A DNA stretch of 64,000 bases from Artocarpus heterophyllus (taxonomy: Eukaryota > Streptophyta > Magnoliopsida > Rosales > Moraceae). Positions 44,501 through 55,259 of this stretch are shown piece by piece. The translations under genes and the position numbers were made by a program. The notes beneath the pieces were generated by a model. The model had not been told where the DNA came from, searched no databases, and saw only the letters and a program-made list of their open reading frames with translations. The stretch lies in the NCBI GenBank assembly GCA_025403435.1, contig CM046327.1, positions 17,422,440 through 17,486,439 of the forward strand. The letters are read 5' to 3'. Positions within the stretch are counted from its first letter, which is position 1; each line of letters starts with the position of its first letter.

Positions 44501-45692
44501 ATAAACTGAAACATTTGTCTGAAAAAGTAAAGGAATATCCCAAATGTACAAGTCTGGAAACAGAAATTAAGTTCCTAGAAAAGTTTGGAACATAAAATGT
44601 CTTATCCAATTCCAAAGTAAAACCACTACTTAAAACTAAGGTGCATGTTCCGATGGCTTCTACATGTGAACGCATCTTATTTCCTGAAGAGATGCTAAGC
44701 TCACTTCCCAGTGGCTTCCTTAGTTTTCGCATACCCTGCAAGGTATTCGAAACATGGATTGTAGATCCAGAATCAATCCACCATGTGTTATAAACAACAT
44801 CAATCATATTAGATTCATAACAAACCAATGAGATTGAATTACCTTTCTTCTAAAGCCAACTCTGAAATTTTGTGCAATCCTTCTTCATGTGTCCCTTCTT
44901 TTTACAGAAGAAACACTTGGATTCCTTCTTAATGACAGCTTTGGGAGGCATTTTACTCTTCCTTTTGTCCTTGGCCTGATGTTGGTCTTGATTCTGATTC
45001 TTTCCTTTCGTGGTTGTAAGTGCAGTTTCACCCATTTCCATTACAAGCCGCCCCTCTTCCTGAGTACACATGGTCAGAAGTTCATTTATTGACCATTTGT
45101 CCTTATGTGTATTATAGGAAATCTTAAAGGGCCCATATTGTTTTGGTAGGGTGTTCAGAATGTAGTGCACCAAGAAAGATTCAGACATATCCACCTCAAG
45201 GTTCTTTAATTGAGCCACTATGTCCCTCATCTCCATGATGTGCTCACGCACACCTTTCACACTGGTGAGCCTTAAGGATGAGAACCTCATGATTAGGGTG
45301 CTGGCAAGTGCCTTATCTGAAGTTTCAAATTGCTCATCAATGGCTTTCAGTAATGCCCGGACCTTGTCATACTGTTCGACGGAACCACGTATACCAGCAG
45401 AGATTTTGGTCTTTATGAACATGACGCTAAGGCGATTAGATCGCTCCCAACGTTCATAAAGAGCAATCTCATCCTGAGTGCTGGTATCAGTAATTACGGG
45501 CTCGTCTTTCCTTATAGCATAATCAATGTCCATCCACCCTAAGTGAAGGAGTATTCTCTCCTTCCAGACCTTGTAGTTATCCCCTTTCAGCTCAGGGATA
45601 TCACATCGTACATCAGAGAAATTCACAGGTTGGATGACTGCATAATTAAAATAAACATGCTTATGATCCAAAATATTGAGGTTAATAAACAT
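41568..45692 (-). pseudogene. Copia gag-pol polyprotein, one frame with two in-frame stops
   Basis: Reading from 45692 to 41568, 1375 codons stay in one frame with a TAG at 44852-44850 and a TAA at 43172-43170. Domains in order: gag (GDNYKVWKERILLHLGW) with an intact zinc knuckle (CFFCKKKGHMKKDC); protease (WWIDSGSTIHV); integrase with HHCC region (LWHRRLGHIS, CVGC) and D,D,E residues in HSDI, RTDRGREYYG and PDQNGVAERR; reverse transcriptase with YVDDILLATND; RNase H with CDNSAAV and ending near ADPLTKGMPPVKFRDHV. No frameshift and no catalytic motif is lost. The TAG separates gag from pol; the TAA replaces what is probably a Gln codon (C to T). Activity would require readthrough or help from another copy. 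Confidence 0.9.
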
Positions 45693-46893
45693 AAATCATG
45701 CTTTACCAATGTAAATCATGCATAATATTATGAATCTATGACATAAAACTTGCCTGTGGGCTAAAGTTCTAATTCAATTAGATTCATTTAATTGTATGAT
45801 AAAACTATCAAATTATGTTCCCTTTTCTAATCCCTTTGGGTAAATCAGAAAATATAATTTGATATTTTATCCTAATTAGTCATACCAATATAATAAAAAT
45901 TCCTGTGGGATAAAATTTATTATATTAAGTACAACTAATTACAATAAATGTCCTTTAACCAAATGTGATCCTAAACAAATTAATATATAATTTTACATAA
46001 TTAAAGTTGCTGTGGCTAAGCTCCAATTATTTAAAATTATATGGATCACTTAGACATTTAATTTTGTTCACAATTATTCATGAAAATTGCATGTTCTATA
46101 GGCAATATAATAATTATGAACGAAATCATAATTTGTGCTAAATGAGTTAATTAACTTAATAACATGCATAATAAAACTCAAAACAATGCATATAACAAAT
46201 ACTTGGCACATAATGCTTAAATTGAATTTCCCATGAAATTATTGCAAGAATTATGTGCATATCCAAAAACCAAAAAATTTTTAAAAAAATTTTTTTTTTT
46301 TTTTTTGATTTTCAGATTTTTTTTTTTTTTCCAAAACGGCGTCGTTTCATTTGAGAGGGGGGGGGGGTGTCCCCAAAAACGGCGTCGTTTCGCTGAAGGA
46401 GATTCTCGTGCCCGCTAAAAACGACGGGTCGTTTTGCTGCCCGAATGCAAAACGACCTGTCGTATGAGTCGTCTTCAACCTCCAGCCGGGTCGTTCTGAC
46501 CCGGCTGCGACCCGCGCGACCTGTAGGAAAACCCGACGGTTTCTCTTCCCTCCGACGTCCATTTCAGGCGTCCCAAATCCCAAAATGCTCAGAAATCAAT
46601 AATATGATGATTGATGAATTCAAAATACATAATTAACCAAGTATTCATATTAATCAATATATGCTCTTTACGGCCAAAAAACCGGTATGCACAGACCGGA
46701 AAAACATGTCGAATTTCTCAGTTTTTCATCATAAAACATCAATAAAACATTAACCCAATGGTTTTATAGCAGTAACATTGAAGAAATCTCAAAGAAAAAT
46801 AAAGTCCATATTACGGTACAAAAACCGTGGAAACAGAATTTTTCGTTCAAAATTTTGAACATCAAGGCAGAGGTATAACGCTCGGATACCAAA
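45693..46893 (-). other. Untranslated leader of the young copia element
   Basis: Between the primer site and gag, 1.2 kb. Its centre (46331-46560) is markedly GC-rich, has an 11-G run (46357-46367), and repeats the near-palindrome AAAACGGCGTCGTTT at 46333-46347 and 46376-46390 with relatives at 46417-46435 and 46446-46462. The remainder is AT-rich. No protein domain is seen. Confidence 0.7.
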
Positions 46894-47222
46894 TGTTAGT
46901 TGTTTGGGCAATTAATAACAACCATAAAATACAGAAAACGGAAGCGTATTGGATCGAATTAAATACCTCCAGCCATTGTCGTTTGATGCTTTGTTTTCCA
47001 CACAATTTTGCACACTGTATTCCTCCGTGAATTGTAGTTTTCTGGGCACTCTCAATTCTCACTTGATGGTGTAGTTTTTCATTGTGAATTGTGTGCTCAG
47101 GGACCCATTATTTAAAACCGTGATCATCACACGGGTGTAACGGTTGGTACCAACTGTTACACGAGGCAGTTGAATCTCACGTGGGCAACACATATCACGT
47201 GGGCCACATAGAATTTTTAACA
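46894..47222 (-). repeat. 5' LTR of the young copia element
   Basis: 329 bp and about 98 percent identical to the other LTR. The palindrome at 47134-47161 carries one mismatch (ACCAACTGTTAC in place of ACCAACCGTTAC). Confidence 0.95.
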
Positions 47223-47227
47223 GGACA

Positions 47228-48830
47228 CTATTCTCGTTTATATGTAATTTTATTCTTGAATATAAATGATTAGATTAGAAAGGGATTGGAGACCAAAAAA
47301 AAAATTCAATTAGCCAATATTGTCCTTACTAAGTTGCAACGCAAAACTGTGTTTAAAATGGAAAGATGATCGATTCTAAGATAAAGAAGCTAAAGCTGCC
47401 GCGGTATTAACACTATAGTGATTTTTTAATTCGTCAGTTTATACTAAAAAAAAAAGTAATCTTAATTAACCATATAGGTTATAATCTTGCTACTAACAAA
47501 ACAGTAAAACCTAGTTTAAAAAAATACACTATATATTAGACTGAGGTCTATAATTTTGTAAGTAGTAGAGTTATAGCTTTATGTGGATGAAAAGGCTTTT
47601 TGTTAAAAAAAAAGTAGTTTGAAATGGTCTCCTTATAGTGTTTTTCTCACAAAATTAAATAGGTGCAATGTTTTTAATTCAAACTAACAATTTAAACTGA
47701 CAATTCAAACACCTACTCAATATTAATTGTCTTAATTCCATACTATAAAATAGAAAAACCAAATAAATAAAACATACAAAATTTATAATAATTCACCCTT
47801 AAAACAAAGATACATCTACATTTAACTATAATAAAAATTTATTACTAGAAGAAAATTATTAGAGCAATTATCTCGCATTATGTATTTTGTCTGACCTTTT
47901 TTAAGTAAGAAAAAAAAGGCATCAATATGAGAAGTTCCACAACTTAACACTTTACATATACATTTGTGGCATGAGCAACTCACATTCGAGATAAATCATG
48001 TTGTTCAAAACTAAAAACCCTTTTTTTAATTTGCGCAATTTGCTATCAATCTCGTGTTACATACCATTCAATATTTAAAAACAAAAAATATATACTACCT
48101 TGTAAAGATCAGTTACGTTGTGAAATTCATTCTACATATAAATAGATTTAAGTGATCATCAAAATTCATAATTCAACCTTGGTCGGAGGATTTTGATAAA
48201 TGACCTTAAGAAGAAGTTTTTTTTTTTATAAGTAAACCAAAAAATTTTAAAATCGGATAAATGGCTTCAATGTCATGTCATCTAAAATAAAATAAAATAA
48301 AATAACCTCAACAAGATAAAAAAAGAAAAAATTGAAGCATTTTTTCTGTCCAAGGTGATCTACAGTCTCACCGGCACATGACACAAGACAACAGTAGTCA
48401 TTGTTTACGCTTTAACTAATACTATTCACTTACATGTGGCATTTCAGCAAAATAAAAGCACCATAAAACATAAATGTAGGAACAAAACAAAAGATGTATA
48501 GACAAAAGTGGTTTGGATTATTTTTTTAGTTATAAATATGAAAAGTTTTTATATATTATAATAATAATAAAAAAATTATTACAGTAAAAATTTTTTATAT
48601 ATTATAATAAAAATAGTTCTAATCAATAGTTTTAACTACTTTATTAAATATCTTAACACGTGATAATTGAAAGTAGTTCTAACCAAAAAGTTAAGTTGTC
48701 CTTACACGAAGAAACAAACTAAACTAATAAATAAATAAAAACTAATAGACTAAGATTTTAAAAAACTAATAAACATATCTGCAAATTAGTGAAGTACAAA
48801 AATACCCCATACTAACATCAGTAACTAACA
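47228..48830. other. Intergenic, AT-rich
   Basis: No gene found. Contains a degraded MITE near 48505-48655 (TTATAAATATGAAAAGTTTT, TTATTACAGTAAAAATTTTT, AGTTCTAATCAATAGTTTTA, in family order). Confidence 0.5.
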
Positions 48831-50225
48831 AACCCTGATCCCACCGTACAATCTCTATCCTCCCTCCCCTCTCTCTGTCGTGGACGTGCCCGTCGAGTTC
48901 ATCGCTAGGACGATACCGCCAGCCACACCACCCACTGACGTCTCCTAACGTCACCCCCACTGCAGTTGGAACTACAACCGCCCGTTCTACAAATCCCAGC
49001 AGCAGCCGAGTCAGAGATCCATCGAAAATCGCTCGATGCGCATCGCCTTACCGCTTGCAAGCTGTCCTCTTCAAGATCCCATCCGCCGCGCGCCACATAA
49101 CACTACCTTCCTCGATCAACTCAGAGATCACCGACAACAAAACCTCAGACAACATCGGCCTCGATCTCGTGTGAGGTCGTTGTTCTCTTCAATGCCACGA
49201 GAACTTCAGAGATTTTTGTCTGTCGCACATAGTGTTGTACAAAAATCGCCCTGCACTCGTCAACCGTCTGCGTCTGCGCCCGCGTCCACCTATCTCAAAA
49301 AAGGCGGGTTTACGTTAACAACTCACTGGTGGATAGGTTCAACCCGTCCACCAATATATTCGGTGCGGGTTTGGTTTTAAATTTTTGAGTGCGGGTTCAA
49401 CCCGCATCCATCCGCCTATATATATTTTTTAAAAAACTTATCATTTATTTGATTTTGTTCTTATTTTAGAGATGATTGAACAATCAACACTTCAAGCATG
49501 GGCTCGGCTGCCTCTTGACATATTAGAAATTAAAAATTCTCCTATTATTTTATGAAGTGATGAAAATTCAAATTAAGTAAATTAGTAGAGAAAGCCCTAA
49601 AAGAAAAAGAACACTTGACTTTATTCATCATTTCATTTGTAGCATTCTATTATTTTCGAACCCAGTGAATAGATTTTAATTTTTATAGACTCTTGACTTT
49701 ATTTATTACTTTATATGTAGTTAATGTTTCTTGTTGCAATGAATGATTATGTTTCTTAATTTGTACTTTTGAATATGGTCACTGTCTTTAAGCATCAAAC
49801 TTGTTGGGAATGCTTTATGTATTATCATCTTATATTTTCTACAAATTTTCTTCACTTTCTAAAAAAAAGGTTCAAAAAATTACATTGGGCAATAGCATAG
49901 GTCTAAACTGTCTCAGCCCGCCCGCAACCACCCAAAATCAAACCAAAATCGCCCGCCATGTGGTGGGCGGTTTGCGGGTTGGTTAATCGCCAACCCGCTA
50001 TCCAAAAAAACCGCACCGCACCAGCCCAAAAACCATCAAACCGTCCGTCGTTCATCCCTAGTCGCACAGAGATTGAAGAGGAAGAGGGAGAGAAAGGAGA
50101 GAAAGATAGAGAGACTCGCCGTCGCTACATCGTCCGCCACGCCGACATCAAGACGAACCTTCTGAACGGAGCTCGTCCTTGTTGCCATGGAAACGACCAG
50201 CAATGGTAGAGAGGAGAGAGAAACA
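48830..50225. other. GC-rich block of unknown origin, split by a hAT-like element
   Basis: 48830-49229 and 50061-50225 are rich in CCGCC/CGTCG and become contiguous when the inserted element at 49230-50060 is removed (CTGTCGCACA then GAGATTGAAGAGG). Composition is like a plant 5' UTR, gene fragment or the GC-rich part of a retroelement. Short ORFs on both strands show no recognisable domain, so no coding call is made. Confidence 0.45.
49230..50060. mobile_element. Non-autonomous hAT-like transposon with 8-bp target duplication
   Basis: Exact GTCGCACA octamers at 49222-49229 and 50061-50068. Termini TAGTGTTGTACAAAAATCGC and the reverse complement of GTTCATCCCTA (TAGGGATGAAC) match at 8 of 11 bases. 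Subterminal parts contain GCGGGTT/AACCCGC motifs in both orientations (GGCGGGTTTACG, GTGCGGGTTTGG left; GTGGGCGGTTTGCGGGTTGG right). 831 bp, no transposase. Confidence 0.8.
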
Positions 50226-50479
50226 GAAAGAGAAAGGGGTGGCAGAAAAGATAGGCCTAAAATTGAAAAATAAAAAATAAGATTAAAAATAATCTTCTAG
50301 TCTTGATAAAAATGCTATTTACTTTATAAGTTTCATCAATTACCCTATTAATTATAAATTCCTTTGGAAGTTTTTATTCACACTACATATGTCAATTCGG
50401 TTGCCAGCCCGTCTGAGTCAAAGATGAAATTGGACTGGGCTAGACCGGAGGAAAAAAGCAGGCCGGTTAAAAAAAACTC

Positions 50480-50740
50480 AATGAAATTAATAGCCTAATT
50501 ATATTTATAGCATTAAAATATAATTTTAGTTTTAAAATATTTTATATATATTTTAAAATAATATTGTTAAAATAATTACTATATAACTATACAGTATAAA
50601 ATGTGATATCGTTAAAATAATTAATATGTCATTAAAGATATTTTAAAAATATTTTAAATATTGTGTTGAATTTTAATTTTATAACAATAATTTGATTCTT
50701 TATTGGAATTTTTTCTTAAATAAAAGCAAGACCCAGCCCT
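50480..50740 (+). repeat. Dispersed AT-rich repeat, copy 2
   Basis: Co-linear with 21110-21370 (see there). Flanked left and right by GC-rich GGCTAGACCGG and GACGGGCCCC-type sequence, which hints that the AT-rich part is the interior of a larger DNA transposon spanning about 50400-51060. Confidence 0.55.
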
Positions 50741-50817
50741 ACCCGAAGCTATCATGGGCTTAGGGCAGTTTGTCTATATTTTTTTAAGGAAATATTTAAA
50801 CATTTTTTAAAACATTT

Positions 50818-50942
50818 GGAGTGTGTTTGTTTGAGTTTTCAAATCACGGCTTGAATCATTTTGCTACAGTATTTTCTCTCATAAAAATTTAAATCTTCAT
50901 TCAAATATTATACTCAAATACTCGTACTAAACGCACCCTTGA
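50818..50942. mobile_element. MITE-like element of a second type
   Basis: Ends GGAGTGTGTTTGTTTGAGT and ATACTCGTACTAAACGCACC are inverted repeats (GTGTGTTTGTTTGAGT against GTGCGTTTAGTACGAGTAT). A central GCTACAGTATTTTCTCTCAT resembles other small plant MITEs. 125 bp. Confidence 0.5.
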
Positions 50943-52799
50943 TCACCAGACTCTGTCCTATTCTATGTTTGGGCCTAAATCTTTAGCACGATCCGGTCTG
51001 AGGACTTGGGCTGAGACGAACATGGGCCAAAAAAGACGGGCCCCGGGGCCAGACCTTACATCATCATCTCCTGTTCAAACTCATGTACTAAAAGTATTTC
51101 CCCTCACTGTATTTGAATTGCTACAATAATATTTTAAATATAAACTTTTAGCTCAAACTATGTTGTTAAACCGGCTCTAAAGTTTACAGTACTTTCTTTG
51201 TCAATCCACTCAAAAGTACTCACGTTTGGCATCTGCATGGTACATTTATTAGTTGAAGAAAAATGGAGTGTGGCACCAAACTCTTCTGATTTTGATGATT
51301 TATCTGTCTGGCCTTTTTGTGGTTGTTGAGTAAATTGTTCTTAACATCTAAAACAAATGCACGCAATGTCCCACTTCACCTATATTTAATTGAACTGCAA
51401 AGACTGGAATTGATGGGTAAACTATTAAAGGAACTTAATGTTATTATAAAATATAACCAAATCGTATCTAAGATATTAGTCAAAGTATACTAATTTAACA
51501 TCCTTGTGTATGTGCCGGAAAAATAATATTGTGGTAAACAGAATCCCACTAAGGGCTGCTATTATGTGACATATTTGATGCCAGTGGAAAAGGCAAGCCC
51601 TCATCACCAATCAAAAAAAAAAAAAAAGTGAGGATTCTTTTTCCTTTTCTTTAGTTTATTGTTCAAAGATATGGAATGATCAAAGTGGGGAGATTAAGAT
51701 CAAGTGAGGGACCTTTAGACCTCAATTGAAAACTCTCTGGTCAGCATTTGAAAAGAGTGGAATTGTCAAAATCTAGCCACCCAAATAAGCTTGCAAATAA
51801 ATGTTCATAACCCCTTGAGAGTTAAGTCCGCTTGGCTGACTTAGAAGCTCAACTAAAGCGCAACGATGGTGTAACAATTAGAATGTTTTTATTTTTATTT
51901 TTCCTTTTCAAGTGAGTTTAAAATTCTATATCCATAACAACACTTTAAGGTTTTTGTCCGTTAATAAACCATGTGGTGCTAGGCTAGTGACATGTTGAAA
52001 GTGAAACTGAGTGGATCCAACTAATTTTTTGAGTAGATTTGAGTTAGGTTATTTTTATTTTACTAGTGGGCTTTTGGATTTTTACTAAAAGCAACAGAGA
52101 TATGGTGACATCAATAATGAATGAGAACATGATGAAATCTATGATATATTTTCATGCTGAAAAAAAAAATAGTGCATACAAAATCCTATTTTGTTTTGCG
52201 ATAAATTACAGTGGAGGAGATTGCACCCAACTCCAAGCTAATTTCTTATTCTTATAATTTGTGTTTCTCACCCATGAATCACTTGACTTGCTGGTTTTCA
52301 TTTGTTTTGGGGGCACAATCCGCCGAACCTCCTTAGTTACATCTCCCATCTAATTACTTGATTTGAGTATCTTGAATTTGAATTACCTGAACTCGAATTC
52401 CTCGAATTATCATATTGTGTTGAGAGAAACTATAAAACGTACCTAGCTTTTAGAATCCTATCTACAGTCAGTGATAGCATTTTGCTATGACAGCAGCAAC
52501 GACTGCCTGTAGACAAGACAGCTCTGGTAGAATTTAGAAAAAAACCTCAATTAAAAACATCTAATGTGGAGATTACAAAAATTAATAAAAACAAAATAAA
52601 TATATAAAGAAACGAATATATGTCTATATGTGGCTTGAATTAGGAAGACGAAAAGATATCATATGGTAACAAAACACCTTTTCTGATTTGTTCCCAAAAG
52701 ATTCGTCATTTTAATTTCTTTTTCTAAAATAATTAAAAAAAAGCTTAATTGTTGAATCACTCGTTGCAGCTCCTCGTTAAAATTTCATTAACTCTATGT

Positions 52800-52975
52800 T
52801 TAAAAAGGTGGTAGGAATCAGTAGTAGGAACCACTTTTATTGTAGCATGTGAGAGTTTTATACTGTAACATATTTTTTTTATTGTTGTTGTAATATGTGA
52901 GAGCTTTGTATTATTTATAACTGAGATTGTGATAGAAACTGAGTGATTCCACCACTGTAAAACACCTCCTAAGCC
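52800..52975 (+). mobile_element. MITE copy near the CASP-like gene
   Basis: AAAGGTGGTAGGAATCAGTA, TTATTGTAGCATGTGAGAGT, ATATGTGAGAGCTTTGTATT and ATTCCACCACTGTAAAACAC follow the family order in plus orientation. Ends are inverted repeats (GTGGTAGGAAT against ATTCCACCAC). Confidence 0.6.
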
Positions 52976-53357
52976 ACTTATACTTAAAAAAAAAATTAAA
53001 AAAATAGAAAAAGAAAAAGAAAAAAAAACAATAATACAGACACAGCCGCGTGCCGACTCACACACCTACAAGCCTAGAACACAATACGCCCTTTTGCTCT
53101 CTGTTCCTTTTCTCACATAAATCGTCACATGTTCTTCTCAAAACAAACACAAAACAATAATAAAACTCACCATTTTCACATCAATCCAATACTCCCTTGC
53201 TTGTTTCTTCTTCAAATTCCCATAATTGGGTGAAAATCTCATCTTCCCGTATCCTCTTTTCCATCATTTCATTTCATGGGCAAATTTTGAGATGCCATGA
53301 GTACAAGACAACACAACAACAGAACAACAATTTCTTGCATTGCATGCGAGCAAGAGA

Positions 53358-54859
53358 ATGGACGAATTGCCAGGGTCGTTTGGGACGAGCGCCAGCTTGG
53401 CTTTGCGCTTGGGGCAGACTATATTCTCCTTCGCTTCCCTTCTCTTCATGTGCTTTGACGTTCAGTTCTATAGCTATACGGCTTTCTGGTAATTTGGAAT
53501 TCTTTTTATTTTTATTTTGTTTTGAGTTTGACCTTTTTGGTTTGATTTGATTATACCCTTTTGTGATTTTGTTGTATTGTTTTTGAGTTTGAGAGCAATT
53601 GGTTTGTAGTTTTGTGTTGTTTTGTTCTGGCTGTGTTTTGATTTTTTTGGAGCTATTACTGTATTCTGATCGGCCCATGTGGAGGGAAATAGCTGAATTG
53701 GGTATGGAACAGAAATGGGGGATTTCTAAGTTTTGATTTTTGTGTCTTTTTTGGAGTGGACAAGGATTTGTTTTTAAATCATTCAATTGTTTTGGACCAA
53801 AAAAAAAAAAAGAAATTGTATTTTCAACATTCAATTTGAAGAAAAAAAAAAAGAAAAAAAAAGTCTCATAAGAGGGTTGATTTGCTAGATTTTTTTTTTG
53901 TATACATCTTAACCAGGTTAGAGATGCGGTTGATTGTGACAGAGTTGTTCTATCTTTGCATGCTTGAGGTAGGAAAAATATGGTTTACCAAAAAACCTCA
54001 AAATAGACAAATTTTTTTGAAGATGAATCATTCAGTCCACAGTAAAATTTAGACCTTATAAGTGTCATCTGTTTTGTTGAGTTTCTTCATGCTAAGGAAA
54101 GTACTCAGTAGAATATTTTTGGCAATGAAATAAGATGTTTGGTTCTCTTTCCAATCCTATTGCAGTTTGATAGTCTGCCCATAAACACGGCCTTGGGTTT
54201 GTAGAGAATGTGGGACCTGTTTAGCCTGAAGAAAAGCTTCTTTCATGCAGTGTCCTTGAGAATAAGTTTAAGAGTTGTGATGGTCTTGAGAAATACTTGC
54301 TTGAGAGCTAAACATACAAAAATGCCAAAATTTAGCAACATTTAGTTCCTTCTTTTGCCATCTTGTTTGTTTCTGTAATATCCTGTTGTTCGTCTCACTA
54401 ACTTTGGAACTGATCATGTTGATTTTCCAGCTACCTGGTGACAGTCATGGGATTAGTAGTTCCATGGAGCTTGACATTGGTAGTGGTGGATGCATACTCG
54501 GTATTTGTTAAATTCTTACCCCAGCAGCCAAGAACTATATTGATAATCGTCTTAGGAGACTGGGTATGATCAGCTTCTTAGTTAGAGCATTGTGATTTGA
54601 TCCTCTACACAATATAATTTCAACTGCATTTGTCATTCTATCACAGGCTTTGTCGTATCTCTTACTATCTGCGGCCTGCTCTACCGCTAGCGTCACGGAT
54701 CTCCTGTTTGATGCCGGTGGATCCTACTGCCCGGCAAAGTTGTGCAGTAGATACCAGCTATCTGCTGCCATGGCTTTCTTATCTTGGTTTCTCTGTCAAG
54801 GTTCTTTCCTGTTCAATCTCTGGCTTCTTCCTTCTTTTTTTCAATCGGCAGCTCTTTGA
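53358..54859 (+). CDS. CASP-like (CASPL5-type) membrane protein, three exons
   Basis: Exons 53358-53488, 54431-54563, 54647-54859; GT-AG introns of 942 and 83 bp; 158 residues. The start MDELPGSFGTSASLALRLGQ is the conserved opening of one CASP-like subgroup (I believe CASPL5C; the subgroup label is less certain than the family). Four membrane spans are evident: TIFSFASLLFMCFDVQF, TAFCYLVTVMGLVVPWSL, a third around ALSYLLLSAACSTASVTDLL, and AAMAFLSWFLCQGSFLFNL. The conserved Arg in the first span and Asp in the third (VTDLL) are present. CASP and CASP-like proteins form polymeric membrane scaffolds; CASPs organise the Casparian strip, but the role of this subgroup is little known. All splice phases agree and the stop is TGA at 54857. 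Alternative frames in exon 1 give longer but meaningless ORFs. Confidence 0.93.
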
Positions 54860-55259
54860 CCATGAAATCAAAATGCGCAAGAAACGAAAACAACCATCTG
54901 AAACAAAGTCCGCTGACGCATATAGAAGTTTCCATACCTTTTCTCCGATATATACTTTAAATTCAAACTTGAAACCTTAATGGATCTGATTGCACTGAAG
55001 CTGCATTGACTCACACACTCAGGACTGGATTCTGTTGAGAAGCAGATGCGGTTATATATCAGCCCGGGATGATGCTGCCATACATTTGTCCTGGAATGAT
55101 TTTATCCTGCTGTATATGGATCTTTTAGGTTATGAACACAAACAAACTCTAATTAGTTGAGCCATGGAAGCTAAATTGTGAATTGCTTTTGTTCATGTGT
55201 TTTTTTTTAAAACTTTAAAATGAGTAGTTTTTGTTTTTCCTTAAAGAATGTGGGATCAA

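Larger units (their letters stand above)
40963..47222 (-). mobile_element. Ty1/copia LTR retrotransposon, young and nearly intact (minus strand)
   Basis: Length 6260 bp, flanked by perfect GGACA duplications (40958-40962 and 47223-47227). LTRs at 40963-41291 and 46894-47222 (329 bp each) differ at about six positions, nearly all C/T transitions, so the insertion is recent. On the minus strand the primer site TGGTATCCGAGCG (rc of 46880-46892) follows the 5' LTR, a leader of 1.2 kb precedes gag, and the polypurine tract AAGTGGGAGAA lies just before the 3' LTR (rc of 41292-41302). Gag-pol occupies 45692-41568 in one frame with only two stops. Confidence 0.95.
50226..53090. other. Intergenic with several repeats
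   Basis: Contains the second copy of the dispersed AT-rich repeat (50480-50740) framed by GGCCGG-type stretches, a 125-bp MITE-like element (50818-50942) and a MITE copy (52800-52975). No gene seen. Confidence 0.5.

Noticed and set aside
53274..53834. 186-residue minus-strand ORF across CASP-like exon 1
   Set aside because: Lys/Asn/Gln-rich product of a T-rich intron read antisense; the plus frame encodes a conserved membrane protein.
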